Of a stretch of 64,000 nt of DNA, positions 9,542 to 21,073 are shown piece after piece. The stretch is from Byssothecium circinans (Eukaryota > Ascomycota > Dothideomycetes > Pleosporales > Massarinaceae). A program made the translations under genes and the position numbers. The notes beneath the pieces are model-generated. The model did no database searches. It had not been told where the DNA came from and saw only the letters and a program-made list of their open reading frames with translations. Location of the stretch: positions 66,394 through 130,393 of the forward strand of contig ML977025.1 of assembly GCA_010015675.1 (NCBI GenBank), written 5' to 3'. Each line of letters opens with the position of its first letter. The stretch's first letter is position 1.

Positions 9542-11480
9542 TCATACGATCACAATCGGTTCAAGCTTCGTCTCGTCCCAAGCTTCTCCCTTCATAATGC
9601 CGTGAACATAAGCATCTCCAAGGAACTCGTAGTGCCCGCTCGTCTCGAAGTCCGAGGTTGGATGTAAGATATACGCCGCCTTGCCCCCCGGCAAGAGAAC
9701 CACAGAGTCGCCCACGGCAGAACGAGTAGGAGCCATGCCAATGTATCCTCTCTCTGTGACAATGAAGCTCCTTTCGGCGCTATTTGTTTGGACCTGTACA
9801 ATGAAGTCTATCACTTCCCTGTCATCCAAACGTAGGAAATTGGTAGCTCTGGTCCACGCCTCAAATTTCTCGTAGAGTGAGAAATCTCTTTCCTCTGCCG
9901 GTCGCGGGATTGACCTTTCTCGAATCGTTCCCCCACATATAGTCATCCAAAATGCGGTCAAATTCGATGCGTAAGGAGACTCTCTTGTTTCGATTCTCGC
10001 TACCTCTTGCAACTGAGGGAAGATTGAGGCCCATGGTTCCTCTTCGATATGGATAACCGTTGAAACCTTGTCGACGAACACTCCCCGGCTTTCTCCCAGC
10101 CCACTAGACGTGATGCGTAATTCTGCAAAGGTGTTTCGGCTCGCTGAGTACACAAAATGAGAGTGGAGTATCGAGCGACGATACGCCAAGCAGTTTGCAG
10201 AGTATCGGGGTATAGTACTGCTCCAATCAGGTACGAATGTAGGTAGGTCCGTTAAGTTACGATGCCCACTCAGTACACAACTGAGAATGTCCAGAGAGCT
10301 TTCGTCCCGAATGGATGCTGTGACCAAGTTTGTGTATACGCTTTCTACTGACTGACTGTAATTTGCCTGGATGCAGTTGTGCTTTACCATCGCCCTGCTC
10401 GCCAATCCAAGCATGCCGTATACTTTGTCTCGCGGATCTGAGCACTCGTGGTTTCTGGTGAGACTTATCAATTTCACCAGGTCCAGGGACGTCATATCCT
10501 CGCCCATCATTATTAGATTGGCTGCTCTATCTAGCGCATCATGAAATGGCAATTGGAGAGGGATACACTTATTTATATGCGGAGGTATTCTGCAACAATG
10601 AAGGTGACTGCTCCTGGTTCTATCATGCTCTCGAAAGACCGCTCCATCGAGAAGATGTTGTCCACATTGGAAGAGAACGATGTCCGCAACCGCATACTCC
10701 TGAACGGTCCAAAGACGTGACTGTTCACCAATTTAAGTCAGTTATGCTGTTCGGCAACGCATCATGTCTGAAACTAGAGGTACGTACCCACCAGGGCAAG
10801 GCCAGGAGGAAATGTAGATGGTAGCCCATCTGCTCTGAGAAAAAGTCTAACCCATTGACAACAACATGACGCTCTTGCGCCGGATCGAGGTGAAGAGTAG
10901 GATCTGCGGCCAATGATGTTATCAATTCCATTGCCATATCACAACCTTCCCAAGATTCGCCCAGGAAGACAACAACTCTCCACGCTTTTCCATAAACAAG
11001 ATGCATCATTGCAACCTGACTGGAACGCTCATTGGTATTGCCTTGATTTATGCATAAAGCGTCGACCCAAAGAATTCGTACTTTGTCCGGTAGCCGTAGG
11101 TTAACAAGTGCACAGTGAAGGTTTTTGGTGACTGGAAAGCGGTTTCCTTCGAGGTTGATCAGCGTGGTGTCTTTTGCGTCGCCCCATGTGTACGAGAGGG
11201 CTTCGAAGGGTTCGCTTTTCAACTCAGTCAATGACGAGTGTTCTAGCTCAGGTTTCGCATAATCATCCAAAGAAGCGAGGCTGAACGTGCAATAGATCTC
11301 ATCAGGAGCGGATTCCTCGTTAGCCACGTCCTTGGATGGAGAATCAGAGTCCGTATTGGCTTTCGCACAGCTCGGGTGAAGATAAAGAAGGCGGATTTCT
11401 CTCTTCGTCGTATCCAGTGCGGTGTAGGAGTAGTCGGAGCGCTGGGCTTCCATTGTACAAGGCTGAGGTCCACAAGACAC
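9542..11480 (-). CDS. HET (heterokaryon incompatibility) domain protein
   Basis: HET domains occur in fungal self/non-self recognition and related cell-death proteins; the biochemical role of this member is unknown. Two exons, 11480-10788 and 10720-9542, 623 residues. The intron (10721-10787) joins PWW to SRLWTVQEYA, restoring the family motif. Seen: REIRLLYLHP near residue 28, FEALSYTWGD (92-101), ILWVDALCINQ (136-146), ERSSQV and VVVFLG, all typical HET motifs, then RDKVYGMLGLA, and a C-terminal GYIGMAP ... GDSVVLLPGG ... YEFLGDAYVHGIMKGEA block, which is the usual tail of this group. The ATG at 11480 is followed by a second possible start at residue 10. The gene is intact, with divergent HIU hydrolase about 700 bp away. 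I see no partner gene to suggest a specific incompatibility system. Confidence 0.92.
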
Positions 11481-12182
11481 GTAATCGAGGTGAATGTTGA
11501 CCGAGTATGTGAATCAACGCCGTGGAGAAGAACGGAACAAAAGCGAAGTGCACAAATGTATGTTGATTCAAACCAGGCAGCAGTCCGGCGAGTGCAAAGA
11601 GTCGAGGGGGAGGCATGGTTGTTTTGGCCTTGCGCCCTCCTCTAGCGCCCATGCAGAGATGCCTGAGGCAAAGGTGGCTGCATGTTATGTACTGATCAGC
11701 CAATACGCATCGCTCTTTTGCGACATTCCGGTCAAAGAGGCCGCTGGATGCAGTATACATTGGAGGATTGAACACAGGGCTATAAAGTATCAGAGCAGTT
11801 GTTGACGCCTTGTAAGGCTCCGGGCAGCAAAGCGCTGCCAGAAAATGGTCATGAACCAAACGTATGGGAGGGAGAGCACGATATGCGGTTCGTGTCTAAT
11901 GAGATGGGGTGAGAAGGCAGAGTGAAGGTTGAGGCGATCGGCGCGTCTCGTCGCGTCGGAGGGGTCCGATGACGCTAGCGGGGCACCTCTTTCCTCGAGA
12001 CGTCGGACGTCCTTGCCTGCACACCTCACGATACAGTGAGCTCTTCAATTGCCTCCTCCAAAGCTCCTCACAGCTCCACAAAACTCCGCAAAACTCCTCC
12101 TTGACATCCCAGAGCGCAGCCATCGTGAACGAACCCACCACGAAGCTTCGCGCTCGTCACCCTCCAAGCTCCACCGAGCTAC
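11481..12182. other. Divergent promoter region between HET gene and HIU hydrolase
   Basis: About 700 bp separating two genes that read away from each other. No ORF with family likeness. Just upstream of the hydrolase the plus strand becomes C-rich, as is usual near fungal transcription starts. Confidence 0.5.
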
Positions 12183-12671
12183 ATGACCAACACCCCATCG
12201 CAAGCAACCCAGCGCATCTCAGCCCTCACAAACCACCTCACCCCCTCCGCACTCCCCGCCAAAATGTCCACCGACGCCAAACCCCCAATAACATGCCACG
12301 TCCTCGACACCACGCTCGGCCGCCCCGGCCGCTCCATCCCCGTAACCCTAACCCTCCACAACCCGCCCTCCACACTCGTTCCCGCCGGTCAAGCTCTCAA
12401 ATACACCGCAACCACCAACAGCGACGGGCGAGTCACGTCCTGGACAGCAGCGTCGCCGTTTAGCTCGGATAGCTTGGACGTCGTGTTCAAGAGGGAAGGG
12501 GACCAGAAGTATAGCTTGACGTTTGATACGGAGGCGTATTTTGGGGAACGTGGGATTAAGACGTTCTTTCCCGAGGTAGAGGTTAAGTTTTTGGTGAGAG
12601 AGAAGGGCGAGCATTATCATGTGCCGGTGTTGTTGGGGCCGTTTGGGTATACGACGTATCGGGGGTCGTGA
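12183..12671 (+). CDS. 5-hydroxyisourate hydrolase (transthyretin-like, purine catabolism)
   Basis: Hydrolyses 5-hydroxyisourate, the product of urate oxidase, on the way to allantoin. Single exon, 162 residues. Seen: CHVLDTTLGRPG (catalytic His), an Arg in TNSDGRV, EHYHVPVLLGPFGYTTY with the second His, and the C-terminal YRGS signature; these are the active-site residues of the family. The family core begins at about residue 34. Residues 11-19, RISALTNHL, fit the PTS2 peroxisome signal (R/K-L/V/I-x5-H/Q-L/A). A second ATG at 12264 (Met28) has A at -3 and would give a protein without this signal. The first ATG has a weaker context. The 3' half of the gene is strikingly G-rich compared with the C-rich 5' half. 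Confidence 0.93.
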   Translation: MTNTPSQATQRISALTNHLTPSALPAKMSTDAKPPITCHVLDTTLGRPGRSIPVTLTLHNPPSTLVPAGQALKYTATTNSDGRVTSWTAASPFSSDSLDVVFKREGDQKYSLTFDTEAYFGERGIKTFFPEVEVKFLVREKGEHYHVPVLLGPFGYTTYRGS

Positions 12672-14774
12672 GGGGAGATTTGGTGATGACTGGGGGAGAG
12701 AGTCAAGAATGGGAGAGCAGAGTGTTTAAGAAGTTAAAGCCACTGCGGTTTTATTGTAAATTTGAGGAACGACGAGCTTGCATGAAGGCTATCATGCCCA
12801 TCGCTCAGATTGAAGAAACATCAAGATGATAACGATAGCACGCTATGACTGGGTCTTAACCATGGCACGCGCCAAAATAAATAATGATATAAAAACTCCA
12901 ACCTACACTCCCCTTCCTCATCTCAATTGATTAAACTAAGAACCGTCACCACACATCGCTTCACTTCCCGTCCCATCCACACTCGCACCTTCCACTTCCA
13001 CCCTCCTTCCTCCTTCCCCCTCCCACTTCCCCGCGCACTACCCCACAGCCCCTCTCCATCTCCACCCTCTTCTCTTCCTCACACACCACCAAATACCCCC
13101 TACTATATCACCCCTCTAACCCTCAAAACCCCCAACAATCACCAGTAAGCTCACGACTCCGCCGTCCGACATCAGCATAATATTGTCGTAACTGACTACC
13201 GGCGGGACTAGAGTCTTGCCGGTTTCTTTTGGGTCATTCCCGCTGAAAGTAGGCCATGCTCCCTGGCAGGGAGAGAGCCGAAAGATTCATACCAAACGAC
13301 CGTGTGGGTGCGTGATAGCTTGCCTGGGCCTCTTTTTTTTGTTACTTATGTTTTAGCTTGGGATATGTATGGGGGAGGGGGCGTTAGTTCGAATCCGTAT
13401 GGGACGGAATGAAAATATTTCTTTTTGCATTTTTCGATTTTGCGGGTCGATGGGGAAGACTGGGAAGGCACGGAGGGAGCGTTGGGAAGAACGCCAGGGA
13501 CGGACGGTTAGAGATTACTAAAGTGTAATGTTACCTTTACAGCGACGATGGCCTGGTCTTTAAGAATAGCACCAAAAAAACAATATGCAAACATAACATA
13601 TAACTATATATATATAGCTCCTCTAATACCCTCACGGATGCGATGATACCGACTGGATGTATGCCACAAGTCTTGAAACTTATAACCCGGCCGACGTTTT
13701 TCTAAACATTGCTGAAAACAAAAGCAGGCATATCAGACGGGACGGGACGGGAGGGGACATCTATATCCATCAGCGGGAAGGATTTATAAATAGACCGCGC
13801 GTGAGTTTGGGGTTGGGAGCTGGGACCGGGGGTTTGACTATTTGGAAACTACTGTTGGTTCAACGTCGAATTTGCATGGGAGGAAGACGGGCAAGGCGTG
13901 ATCGGGAGGTGAGGAAAAACCGCTTATCCCCATCACCATCACCAACCTTCAATGTTCAACGTTCAAGAACCGAGAAACAGCGACGGAAAGATAAGAAGTT
14001 ATAGAGTAGAATGGTATGGTATCAATCGCCTTTCATAAAGCTACCTACATACATACAGGAAGGGAAGATAGCGTGCACGCTGTCGTCGCACATATTTGCA
14101 TTTCAGATGCCAGTCCATTCCAGTCCAGTCCATTCCCTTTCATGTCAAGCCGAGCCCTGCCCGGTGTCGAGAGAGGCAGACACAACCATCGCATTTCTGG
14201 CCCGCCGTTGAAAAAATCAGTCAACTAGATGGGCAGTTGCATATGATAAAGTAAACCCCTCTCATTCTTCACCAGCTTGACCTCGGACCCGGCCCCCGAC
14301 CCGCTCAACCCAAGATTCTCCTTTGTTCCTCCCTCAACGAGCCGACTCGTACGTCTCGTCTCTCAGATAGTAAAGCCGCCAGCCCTCCCTCCCCCTTTCA
14401 GCACTCGGCGGGTAAATGTTTCGAAGTGAAGTGGTTACAAGAAGAGTAAGTAACTAAAGAAATTAAAATAAAATGGGAAATATAGTTAAAAGGAGATGCT
14501 GCTCATGGTATATAGCTGCTAGTTTGTTCAGGCGGTAGTATTTGCCAGTGTTGACAGAAACACACACAAAAGGAGGAAATGACAAAAAGTACTGGAGCGC
14601 TCACACAACCGTCGATTGAACGGGGTGGCTGATAATCCATCATGTGCCCAGGGACCAGAAACGCCATTAACGCGCTATCGAGCCGGAATAAGACGTCATA
14701 GGAGATTTGATTTGATTTGATTGGGAGGAGAAGAAAAGGTCGTTGTCGTAAGCAAGCAAGGTGTTTTTGTTCGC
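12672..14774. other. Long spacer between HIU hydrolase and OPY2, no gene recognised
   Basis: About 2.1 kb. 12927-13140 is a pyrimidine-rich low-complexity stretch. A strong hairpin lies at 13198-13223. The part from about 13600 to 14774 is probably the 3' untranslated and downstream region of OPY2. No frame with family likeness on either strand. Confidence 0.5.
13198..13223 (+). other. Strong RNA/DNA hairpin followed by pyrimidine tract
   Basis: ACCGGCGGGAC, loop TAGA, GTCTTGCCGGT: eleven pairs counting two G-U pairs, followed by TTCTTTT. It lies 530 bp downstream of the HIU hydrolase stop in DNA without a coding frame. Function unknown; it could be a 3'-end structure or part of a non-coding RNA. 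Confidence 0.5.
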
Positions 14775-16259
14775 TTATTTCAGATCACTCTTGTTCTCGT
14801 CGGAAAATGGGCTTTGTGTCCGCTTACTGCTGTTGTTGCTGGCGCGCTTGTTCGACTCTTCCATGATGGGCGTCATGGGCGCATGTAGACCGCTGCTGTT
14901 GCTCGTGTACCGCGTCTCCAACGATGGTCGGTCAAACGATGAGAAGGAGGAATGAGCATCTGAGAAAGGCGACCGCAGCGATGTAGGGGAGTCTGAGATG
15001 TCGCTGTCGCGGATTAGAGAGCGGCGGGCGCGTGCGTGGTCGTCATCTTCGGAGTCCGAGTCCGACTCCACATCTCCGGCTCTTCGCGCACGTCCGTGCG
15101 ACATTCCATCATCGGAGGAGTGGGTTGAGGCTGGACGAGCGGATGGTGATGGTGTAGGGTTCACAAGAGTTGAGGAGCCTGGGGAGGGTGTGAGCTCGCC
15201 CTGGTCGTTGGAGGCAGAGCTCTTGGGAGGGGTGAGGTCCGTTGCCTTCTTTTTGCTAATGTTGAGAGCGCGCACTTTGCCTAATGTAGCGGTGCTTCGT
15301 ACTGAGTTCTGTGGGCTCAGCTTCGATCCTCCCTGTTGGGGCATCTGGATGCGGATTGGCTTCACGTGCTTGGCATCGATTGTCGGAACGGGCGGCGTCT
15401 CCATGGAGGCCGAGTCATCCACTGGGCTGTTGGAGCCGCCAGACTTGACGCTTACAACGGCTGCCTTGCCTCGTACAATGGTTTGGGCGGGGAGAGGGGA
15501 GACAATGGCGTTCTGCCGGTAGACGGTAGAAGCAACACTGGCTCTGGTGAGGCTCGGCGCGATGCTTGAACGGGCGTCAGTAGAGGCAGAAGCAGTGGAG
15601 TTGCGGAAGTCGGGGAGGAAGAAGTGCTGCTCTGAGAAGCCCGTCATGCGGGACGAAGGAGTCATGGAAGGAATCGGTGGGACGGGTGGAACGAGGACGT
15701 CTGGCGAGCCGGGTCCGGACCGGTTCGTGACGCCGGGGATATAGGCGATCTGGATGATGTTGGAAGCGCGCGTCAGGACCGACGAAGCCATCGAGGCAAC
15801 GGTATACGTAGATGCCCTCGTGCTCTGCCGTGATGACATGTCGTTCTCTTGCTTCTCCTGTGTCTCCATTGCCACCTCGTACTGTGCCTCCGCTATCCGT
15901 TCTCGCCTTCCCTTCAAGCAGAATCTCCAGACCAAGAACAAGAGTATTGCGAGAACCACGGCGCCTCCTACGGATCCTCCTGCGATTGCGCCGACATTGG
16001 GCTTTTTTGCGGGCGGCGAGTCGTCGGACGTTGGGTCGCGTTGGCAGGATACCTGAGCGCAAGAGTCGCAGGTGGGAGGTTTCTGGATGCACGCGAAACC
16101 GGCAGCGCAGTTGAGGCCGGCACATGTAGGTGCGGTGTTGTCGCACACCACGCAGCGCTTGAAGACGGACCGCATCACACGTTCAGTTTCTGAAAAATTA
16201 GCCATGGTCATCGAAGAGGTGTGTCGGTCGTGTTTACCTCGGTGAGTGTAGGCGGCCAT
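14775..16259 (-). CDS. OPY2-type membrane anchor protein (HOG/MAPK signalling)
   Basis: Single-pass plasma-membrane protein; in yeast Opy2 anchors Ste50/Ste11 for the HOG osmostress and related MAPK pathways. Two exons, 16259-16238 and 16189-14775, 478 residues; the 48-bp intron (GTAAAC to TTTTTCAG, with a GCTAAT branch site) is a multiple of three, so unspliced RNA would also stay in frame. Seen: the extracellular Cys motif with Cys at about 20, 23, 30, 35, 41, 48, 51 and 56 (FKRCVVC then CDSCAQVSC), a membrane helix at about 74-97 ending in basic residues (CLKGRR), and a long Ser/Pro-rich cytoplasmic tail with an acidic patch. No cleavable signal peptide is evident, as in other Opy2 proteins. 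I chose the ATG at 16259 for its good context (GCAGCC before it); the frame stays open upstream to 16439. Confidence 0.87.
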   Translation of the reverse strand: MAAYTHRGKHDRHTSSMTMANFSETERVMRSVFKRCVVCDNTAPTCAGLNCAAGFACIQKPPTCDSCAQVSCQRDPTSDDSPPAKKPNVGAIAGGSVGGAVVLAILLFLVWRFCLKGRRERIAEAQYEVAMETQEKQENDMSSRQSTRASTYTVASMASSVLTRASNIIQIAYIPGVTNRSGPGSPDVLVPPVPPIPSMTPSSRMTGFSEQHFFLPDFRNSTASASTDARSSIAPSLTRASVASTVYRQNAIVSPLPAQTIVRGKAAVVSVKSGGSNSPVDDSASMETPPVPTIDAKHVKPIRIQMPQQGGSKLSPQNSVRSTATLGKVRALNISKKKATDLTPPKSSASNDQGELTPSPGSSTLVNPTPSPSARPASTHSSDDGMSHGRARRAGDVESDSDSEDDDHARARRSLIRDSDISDSPTSLRSPFSDAHSSFSSFDRPSLETRYTSNSSGLHAPMTPIMEESNKRASNNSSKRTQSPFSDENKSDLK

Positions 16260-17639
16260 GGCTGCGGTCGTGACGGCTGTCAGGCGCGGCGTGCCGGGTG
16301 AGGAGACGTGATGGAGGCACACCGCCGGCGACGTGCAACGTCTTCGTCGTGATCGGAAATGGGTGGCAGGATGGAGGTTGTTGGTGCCGTCGGCTGCGGT
16401 GCGACGATCCGGAGTCCCTGTGATCGACGTGCAGGACAAAAGGAGGGTGAATGGATCGAGGCGAGAGAGAGCGGAAAGGAGGGACGGCGACGGCCTCGAG
16501 GGGCGTTACGACGACGGCAAACGACGGCAAATGAACGGCTGTGGGGTTAACGAGCGACTATAAGTGAGAATGGGCGACCAGCTGGCGGTTGGGCGTGCGG
16601 TGGTGAAGGCTCCAGGAGATTTGCGAGGTGGTGAGACCGTTCGGGGCTGACCACACGGCTGTTGGTAAGCGGGCTGGGCGTTTCGAACGGGAGCGAAGAC
16701 CAGATGGCGGCACGGGAGTGCGTGGGTGAAGGCGTCAAAGAACAACACAAGACGGCGAGCGTGCTTGTCGATTGTCGAGTCCGTGGCTGCAATTTGGCGT
16801 GGACAAAGGGCGTCTCCTGCTGATAATGAATGGAGAGTGGGCTTGAGGGGTGGCGGGCGCCGTGTGCTAAGTATGTAAATGCCAATACCCATTGCCTCGT
16901 ATATGGCCGGCAAGGATAATACTCCTGGGGACTTGCCTGCCTCTTTCTCGCTGCCGTGGACAGCCAGAGTCTAATCTATTTTCCGCTGCGGGAGACAAAG
17001 AAGAGGCCCGGGGGCTTCATTTCGTCTTGCACCACCACACCGCCACCCATACGACATTGCATTAATTCTTTGTCGCTCTCCCTCACCCTCGCCCTGCAAA
17101 CCCCTCGTACAGGCTCCCGATTGCGTGTTGCCAGCCCGCATCTCGTGATTGGGCGTGGAACATGCTCACCTTCTTGGCCAATATATCGCTGCCACCATGC
17201 GGCCATCAATTTACACACCAGTCTCTCCCACGTGCGGGGTAACTGGCGGTCACTGACTGCGCATGCTGAGTGACGGGTTACAACGTCTTCGTTGAAATGC
17301 GTTGTGTTGCGACAGCACGAATATCCACAGTCTGAGATCAGAGACGCATGCTCACTCCCGAGACCTTTCGGGCACACACACACACAGCATGAACGTCCCT
17401 AGTCTACACTGCGCCCTAGACAATTCTGAAGCAGACCGGTTCGTGCCTTGCTTCCTGGTCGCATCGCACCGCACTGTGGCACCGTCGCTCCCACTGCACC
17501 CCAACGGATGCAACCGCGATAAATATCTGCAATTTCGTCCTCTCGTCCACTCAGCGCGCGCGAACAGGGAATTCTGTACCACATTATTGAGCGGTGAGAT
17601 GTGTTCGCAAAGGACGGTCCCTGTTCTCGGAGAATTGGT

Positions 17640-18067
17640 GAGAGGCTAGATTTTCGGATCGTCGTCCAGTCATCCAGATCAACAGTCCCGGCACCACCGG
17701 TACCTTGCGGGAACGTGGGTTGGAAACTTCACAGTGACGTTGGTACCATCGTACGTAGTGTTGGGACGCAGGCGGATGTCCTTTTTGAATATCCGAAATT
17801 TACTCCTAGAGTCTTCCAGTTAGATGTGTTTTATCTATCAGTCGTGGTGTGATGTTTGAGATGCGATACTACGCTGACTATCATACCGCACACGTTATCA
17901 CCCAGGGACGCAATGTACGCAAAACGAACATTGACGAGCTCCGCAGCTTGGGATACTTCTTTACCAGCTTCTCCGCATGGCAAAAAGAAATACCCATCAT
18001 GCTTAAGACACGACGTTAAGGAGGTTAAAGCGATCAACATGCCCATCATGCGTCGATCCATCATCAA
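17640..18067 (-). pseudogene. Possible decayed gene fragment, unknown family
   Basis: On the minus strand a frame from 18067 is open to 17831. Another stretch (about 17800-17740) reads LRPNTTYDGTNVTVKFPT and, after a one-base shift, FPQGTGGAGTVDLDDWTTI (about 17720-17665). The composition resembles the beta-sandwich end of a secreted fungal protein, but I cannot name a family. Stops and the frame change mean it is broken if it was ever a gene. Chance open frame is the alternative. Confidence 0.25.
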
Positions 18068-19029
18068 CTTGCGATCCCGTCGCTGATCCGGCTCTTTGCG
18101 AGAAGTTTAGAAACGCCCGCGCATGCTGCGACGTCAAAGCACAACAAGTGCATGATAGATACTAACACACATGGCTCTGTGGCGTTTGGAAACAAGTTTT
18201 TTACATCAACAACTGTGGCGAGCTTTACAACCGCAGCCTAGACTGCCACTCCGCTTAACGACTTGCAATAGATGAAGCATTCGTCGCTCCACCTTCCACT
18301 ATAGCGGGACTTGGTGGGATCAGTATATCCGGCATTGCAGCAGCTACAGTACTGTCGAAGCAGGGCGATAACGCTACGCTTGCTCTATCCACCCTGGCCG
18401 CCGGTTCCAACCTTCGCAGATGAAGCGCAATCTGCCTTTGTCCGAGTACCGAACTTAGGGTCCGGTACCGGTACGAAGTAATATGGGGAACGCGGTGGAA
18501 GAAGCTCTTGCAGATTGCGCAACAGGAGGTCGTCAGACCTGCCGTTGTGGCGTATGGAAAGGGTAGAGGCACAGTTTGAATTGTGGCAAAGAGTTGATGT
18601 ACTTTTACCCGTTGGATCCTTTTACCGTGTTGCTATAGGCTGGGAAGATGACTTGATAGGTACTTTTTATGAAGTAAAAGGGGGGATCAAAATTGCAAAG
18701 CTGACATTGCCTGACCACCCCGTTGTCCTATAATCTTGTGCTTCTCTCCTGAAGAACCGTGCGTCCTTTCTCGCCTCCTCGCGTTCTCTTTACCGCTTTC
18801 CCCCCACTTCAATCATTTTCGATCTAACTCTTCCTCTCTTTCCCGCTTATTCCCGATACACACTCTCCAATGTCTCGCCCATATGTACAAATTCCCGCCA
18901 ACCAACGCTCCATAACTATATATTCTACTTCTTCTTCGCGTCGTAGATCGTTGATGGCAGGTCTTGTAACATTTTAGGCTGTTGCAGTCCATAAGACCTG
19001 TTGCAGTTACACTTGTAGAGAACACCTAG

Positions 19030-20090
19030 TAGCTTCGTACGCGTGAGGTATTCCGGACAACGCGCTTGCTATGGATCTTCTTCGCTTTAATTAGGATGAG
19101 ATTCACTATCCTATCTTATCTTCTTTAGTTTTATTTATACAACATTTACAATTAATAGGGAATCTATTTAAAATGCTGGCAGAAGCAGAGGTCTTAAGTT
19201 TGTCGCATAATAAACATCTTCTATAAAATTTAAGAGATGATTATTATAAAGAAATTATAAAAGTGATTTAATAGAGGCAATAGCGGCGGGTAGGTCTTCT
19301 GGCATTTCTCTACATATTATTATAGATATTATTATACTGGTTGAAATCTTTCTACGCCTGCTTCTTAGAAGCTTACTTCATTATATTATTGGTGTTTAAT
19401 AAGTAGTGCATCTTGAATAGGAAGATGTACTAAGTATATGAAAGATAATTTTATTAAAAAAGTTTTATAAGCTAAAGCTACTTTAGAGTTTTAAGATGCT
19501 TCGCAGTCTAGGATTCTTTTTAGAGAACGGATTAAGGGGGTTTAAAGGCCAATATGATTAGCATTAAAGATACAGTAGAAGTATAGGCTTATGCCGTAGG
19601 TCTCCATATTACTACATTCTTTGGAATTATGGTTAGTGAAGGCTCCTGAACGCCGTAGTCACCGCAGCAACAGCCTGCAAACGCAGGTGAAGGCAAAGGA
19701 AGGCAGAACTAACGTCTCTCGCGCGAAATTGCCATCGCCTTGCTGTTCCCTTATAGCTACCGCTGGAAACTGCCATGCTAGGCTTAGATAGGAACGGTAA
19801 GTACTTGGCTATTAGAGCAGCCTGGTAGTGATTCTTGGTAGTGCAACGACATCATGGCTGTATATAGGCAATTAAGCCTATCTACTGCTAGCCGCTAGGT
19901 AGCAGCAGCTGCTATCCTTCGTATGTATTAGTCCTTTATCGTTAATTTTGAGGCCTTTGAGTTGCTTTCTCAAGTCCGAAAAAGCTTTTAGTCGGCGCGC
20001 TGCAGCTGCTGTTATTGTATGGAGTCTTTGCTAATATATTACAGTTAGAGACATTGATTTGGGAGACGACCCCTCTCACGTAATTTATAC
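19030..20090. other. AT-rich tract, probable RIP-decayed repeat
   Basis: Markedly TA-rich sequence (especially 19090-19480), with stops in all frames, within otherwise GC-balanced DNA. This is the usual look of old transposon sequence after RIP. I could not place it in a transposon class from residual coding. Confidence 0.45.
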
Positions 20091-20126
20091 CTATCTAATG
20101 GCAAAAGTAATCATACTCAAAGAGTC

Positions 20127-20423
20127 ATGGCAGCCAACTGCGTCACCATGATGTTTCAGATATTCGGCGGCCGTGGCGTTAACCACTTCGCGTCCACCGT
20201 CTCAGAGCTGGCACAGCGAACGACACTCGATGCCATCGTCTAGCGGCAGGCGGCCGCCCTCGCCATTAAGTACAGCGCCGTTGATGAGGCTGCCGGAATA
20301 TTCGAGATTTGGAAGCATTTGGGGGGCCTCGACGGCCGTGATGGCAAGAGCAAGGCACAAGTCGCGCAACTATGACTGGAAGTCATCCGCACAATTCGCG
20401 CTGTCAGTCGGCGATTGGCGTGA
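20127..20423 (+). pseudogene. Decayed coding fragment, unknown family
   Basis: Starting at the ATG at 20127 one frame runs 98 codons with a protein-like composition (segments such as VNHFASTVSELAQRTTLDAI, IKYSAVDEAAGIFEIWKHLG and LEVIRTIRAVSRRLA) but with a TAG after TTLDAIV and TGA codons later, ending at TGA 20421-20423. All could arise from CAG or CGA by C-to-T change. Family not recognised. Confidence 0.35.
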
Positions 20424-20887
20424 TACATGGTGCAGTTAGCGGTGAGGGACACGCCTAGCAGGAGCGGGTGTGAATGAAGGTGCGCGTGGAAGTAGCAAAA
20501 GTACTAATCATGAATTAAATTGGCGAGCTCTGTATTAGTGATCCAGGGGTCATTCGGGCAACTTTTTTGATATGCTTTTTTGGTGTTTTTGAAGAGGGTT
20601 TAGTAACGTTACGAAGGGATACAGATTCCATCTACAATTTTTCTAGTTTAATTATGAGCAGTGGGCCTGCAAGTGTCCTTGTACCTTACTGTGTGTATCC
20701 CTTATGCGGTGGAATAATAAGTTATAATGTAATCTTGGGATATAATAAGAACTGTGGAAATACAGCATTATTGATAGTAACGTACAAGAAAGTTGGTCTA
20801 AGGACGCGTCTTCCAAACACACCACTCGATACAGTTGGGGTCACAAATCTAGTGACACAACCCCGTAGATGTTGTCACAGATTTTCA

Positions 20888-21073
20888 ATGAAGCTGCCAT
20901 TCATACTACTATCGCTATGCGCAGTTGGTGTTGCGGCGGAGCGCCCAGTCCCTAGCAACCAGTCTGCGATTTACTCGCCCACGACGTACATCCACCACAC
21001 AACTACGACCTCACTCATCCACCCATTACATCTACACCCTTACTGCAACTATGGACGAAGATCTCAAGACTGA
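20888..21073 (+). CDS. Possible short secreted peptide, 61 residues
   Basis: The ATG at 20888 begins MKLPFILLSLCAVGVAA, a textbook signal peptide, followed by about 44 residues rich in Thr, His and Ser. It overlaps the start of the small spliced gene at 21051 in another frame, so at most one of the two is likely to be translated here. No family recognised; could be a chance frame. Confidence 0.2.
   Translation: MKLPFILLSLCAVGVAAERPVPSNQSAIYSPTTYIHHTTTTSLIHPLHLHPYCNYGRRSQD

Larger units (their letters stand above)
16260..20126. other. Nearly 4 kb spacer: OPY2 promoter side, decayed frames, AT-rich tract
   Basis: 16260-16900 is GC-rich and probably the 5' region of OPY2. 17640-18067 may hold a decayed minus-strand gene (listed separately). 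18100-18750 shows nothing. 19030-20090 is AT-rich (listed separately). No intact gene seen. Confidence 0.45.

Noticed and set aside
11344..11859. 171-codon minus frame upstream of the HET gene
   Set aside because: Runs into the HET gene in the wrong frame and lacks family motifs.
13380..13400. AGTTCGAATCC, like a tRNA B box
   Set aside because: No acceptor stem, A box or cloverleaf can be drawn around it.
14998..15522. 174-codon plus-strand frame
   Set aside because: Antisense shadow of OPY2; no motif.
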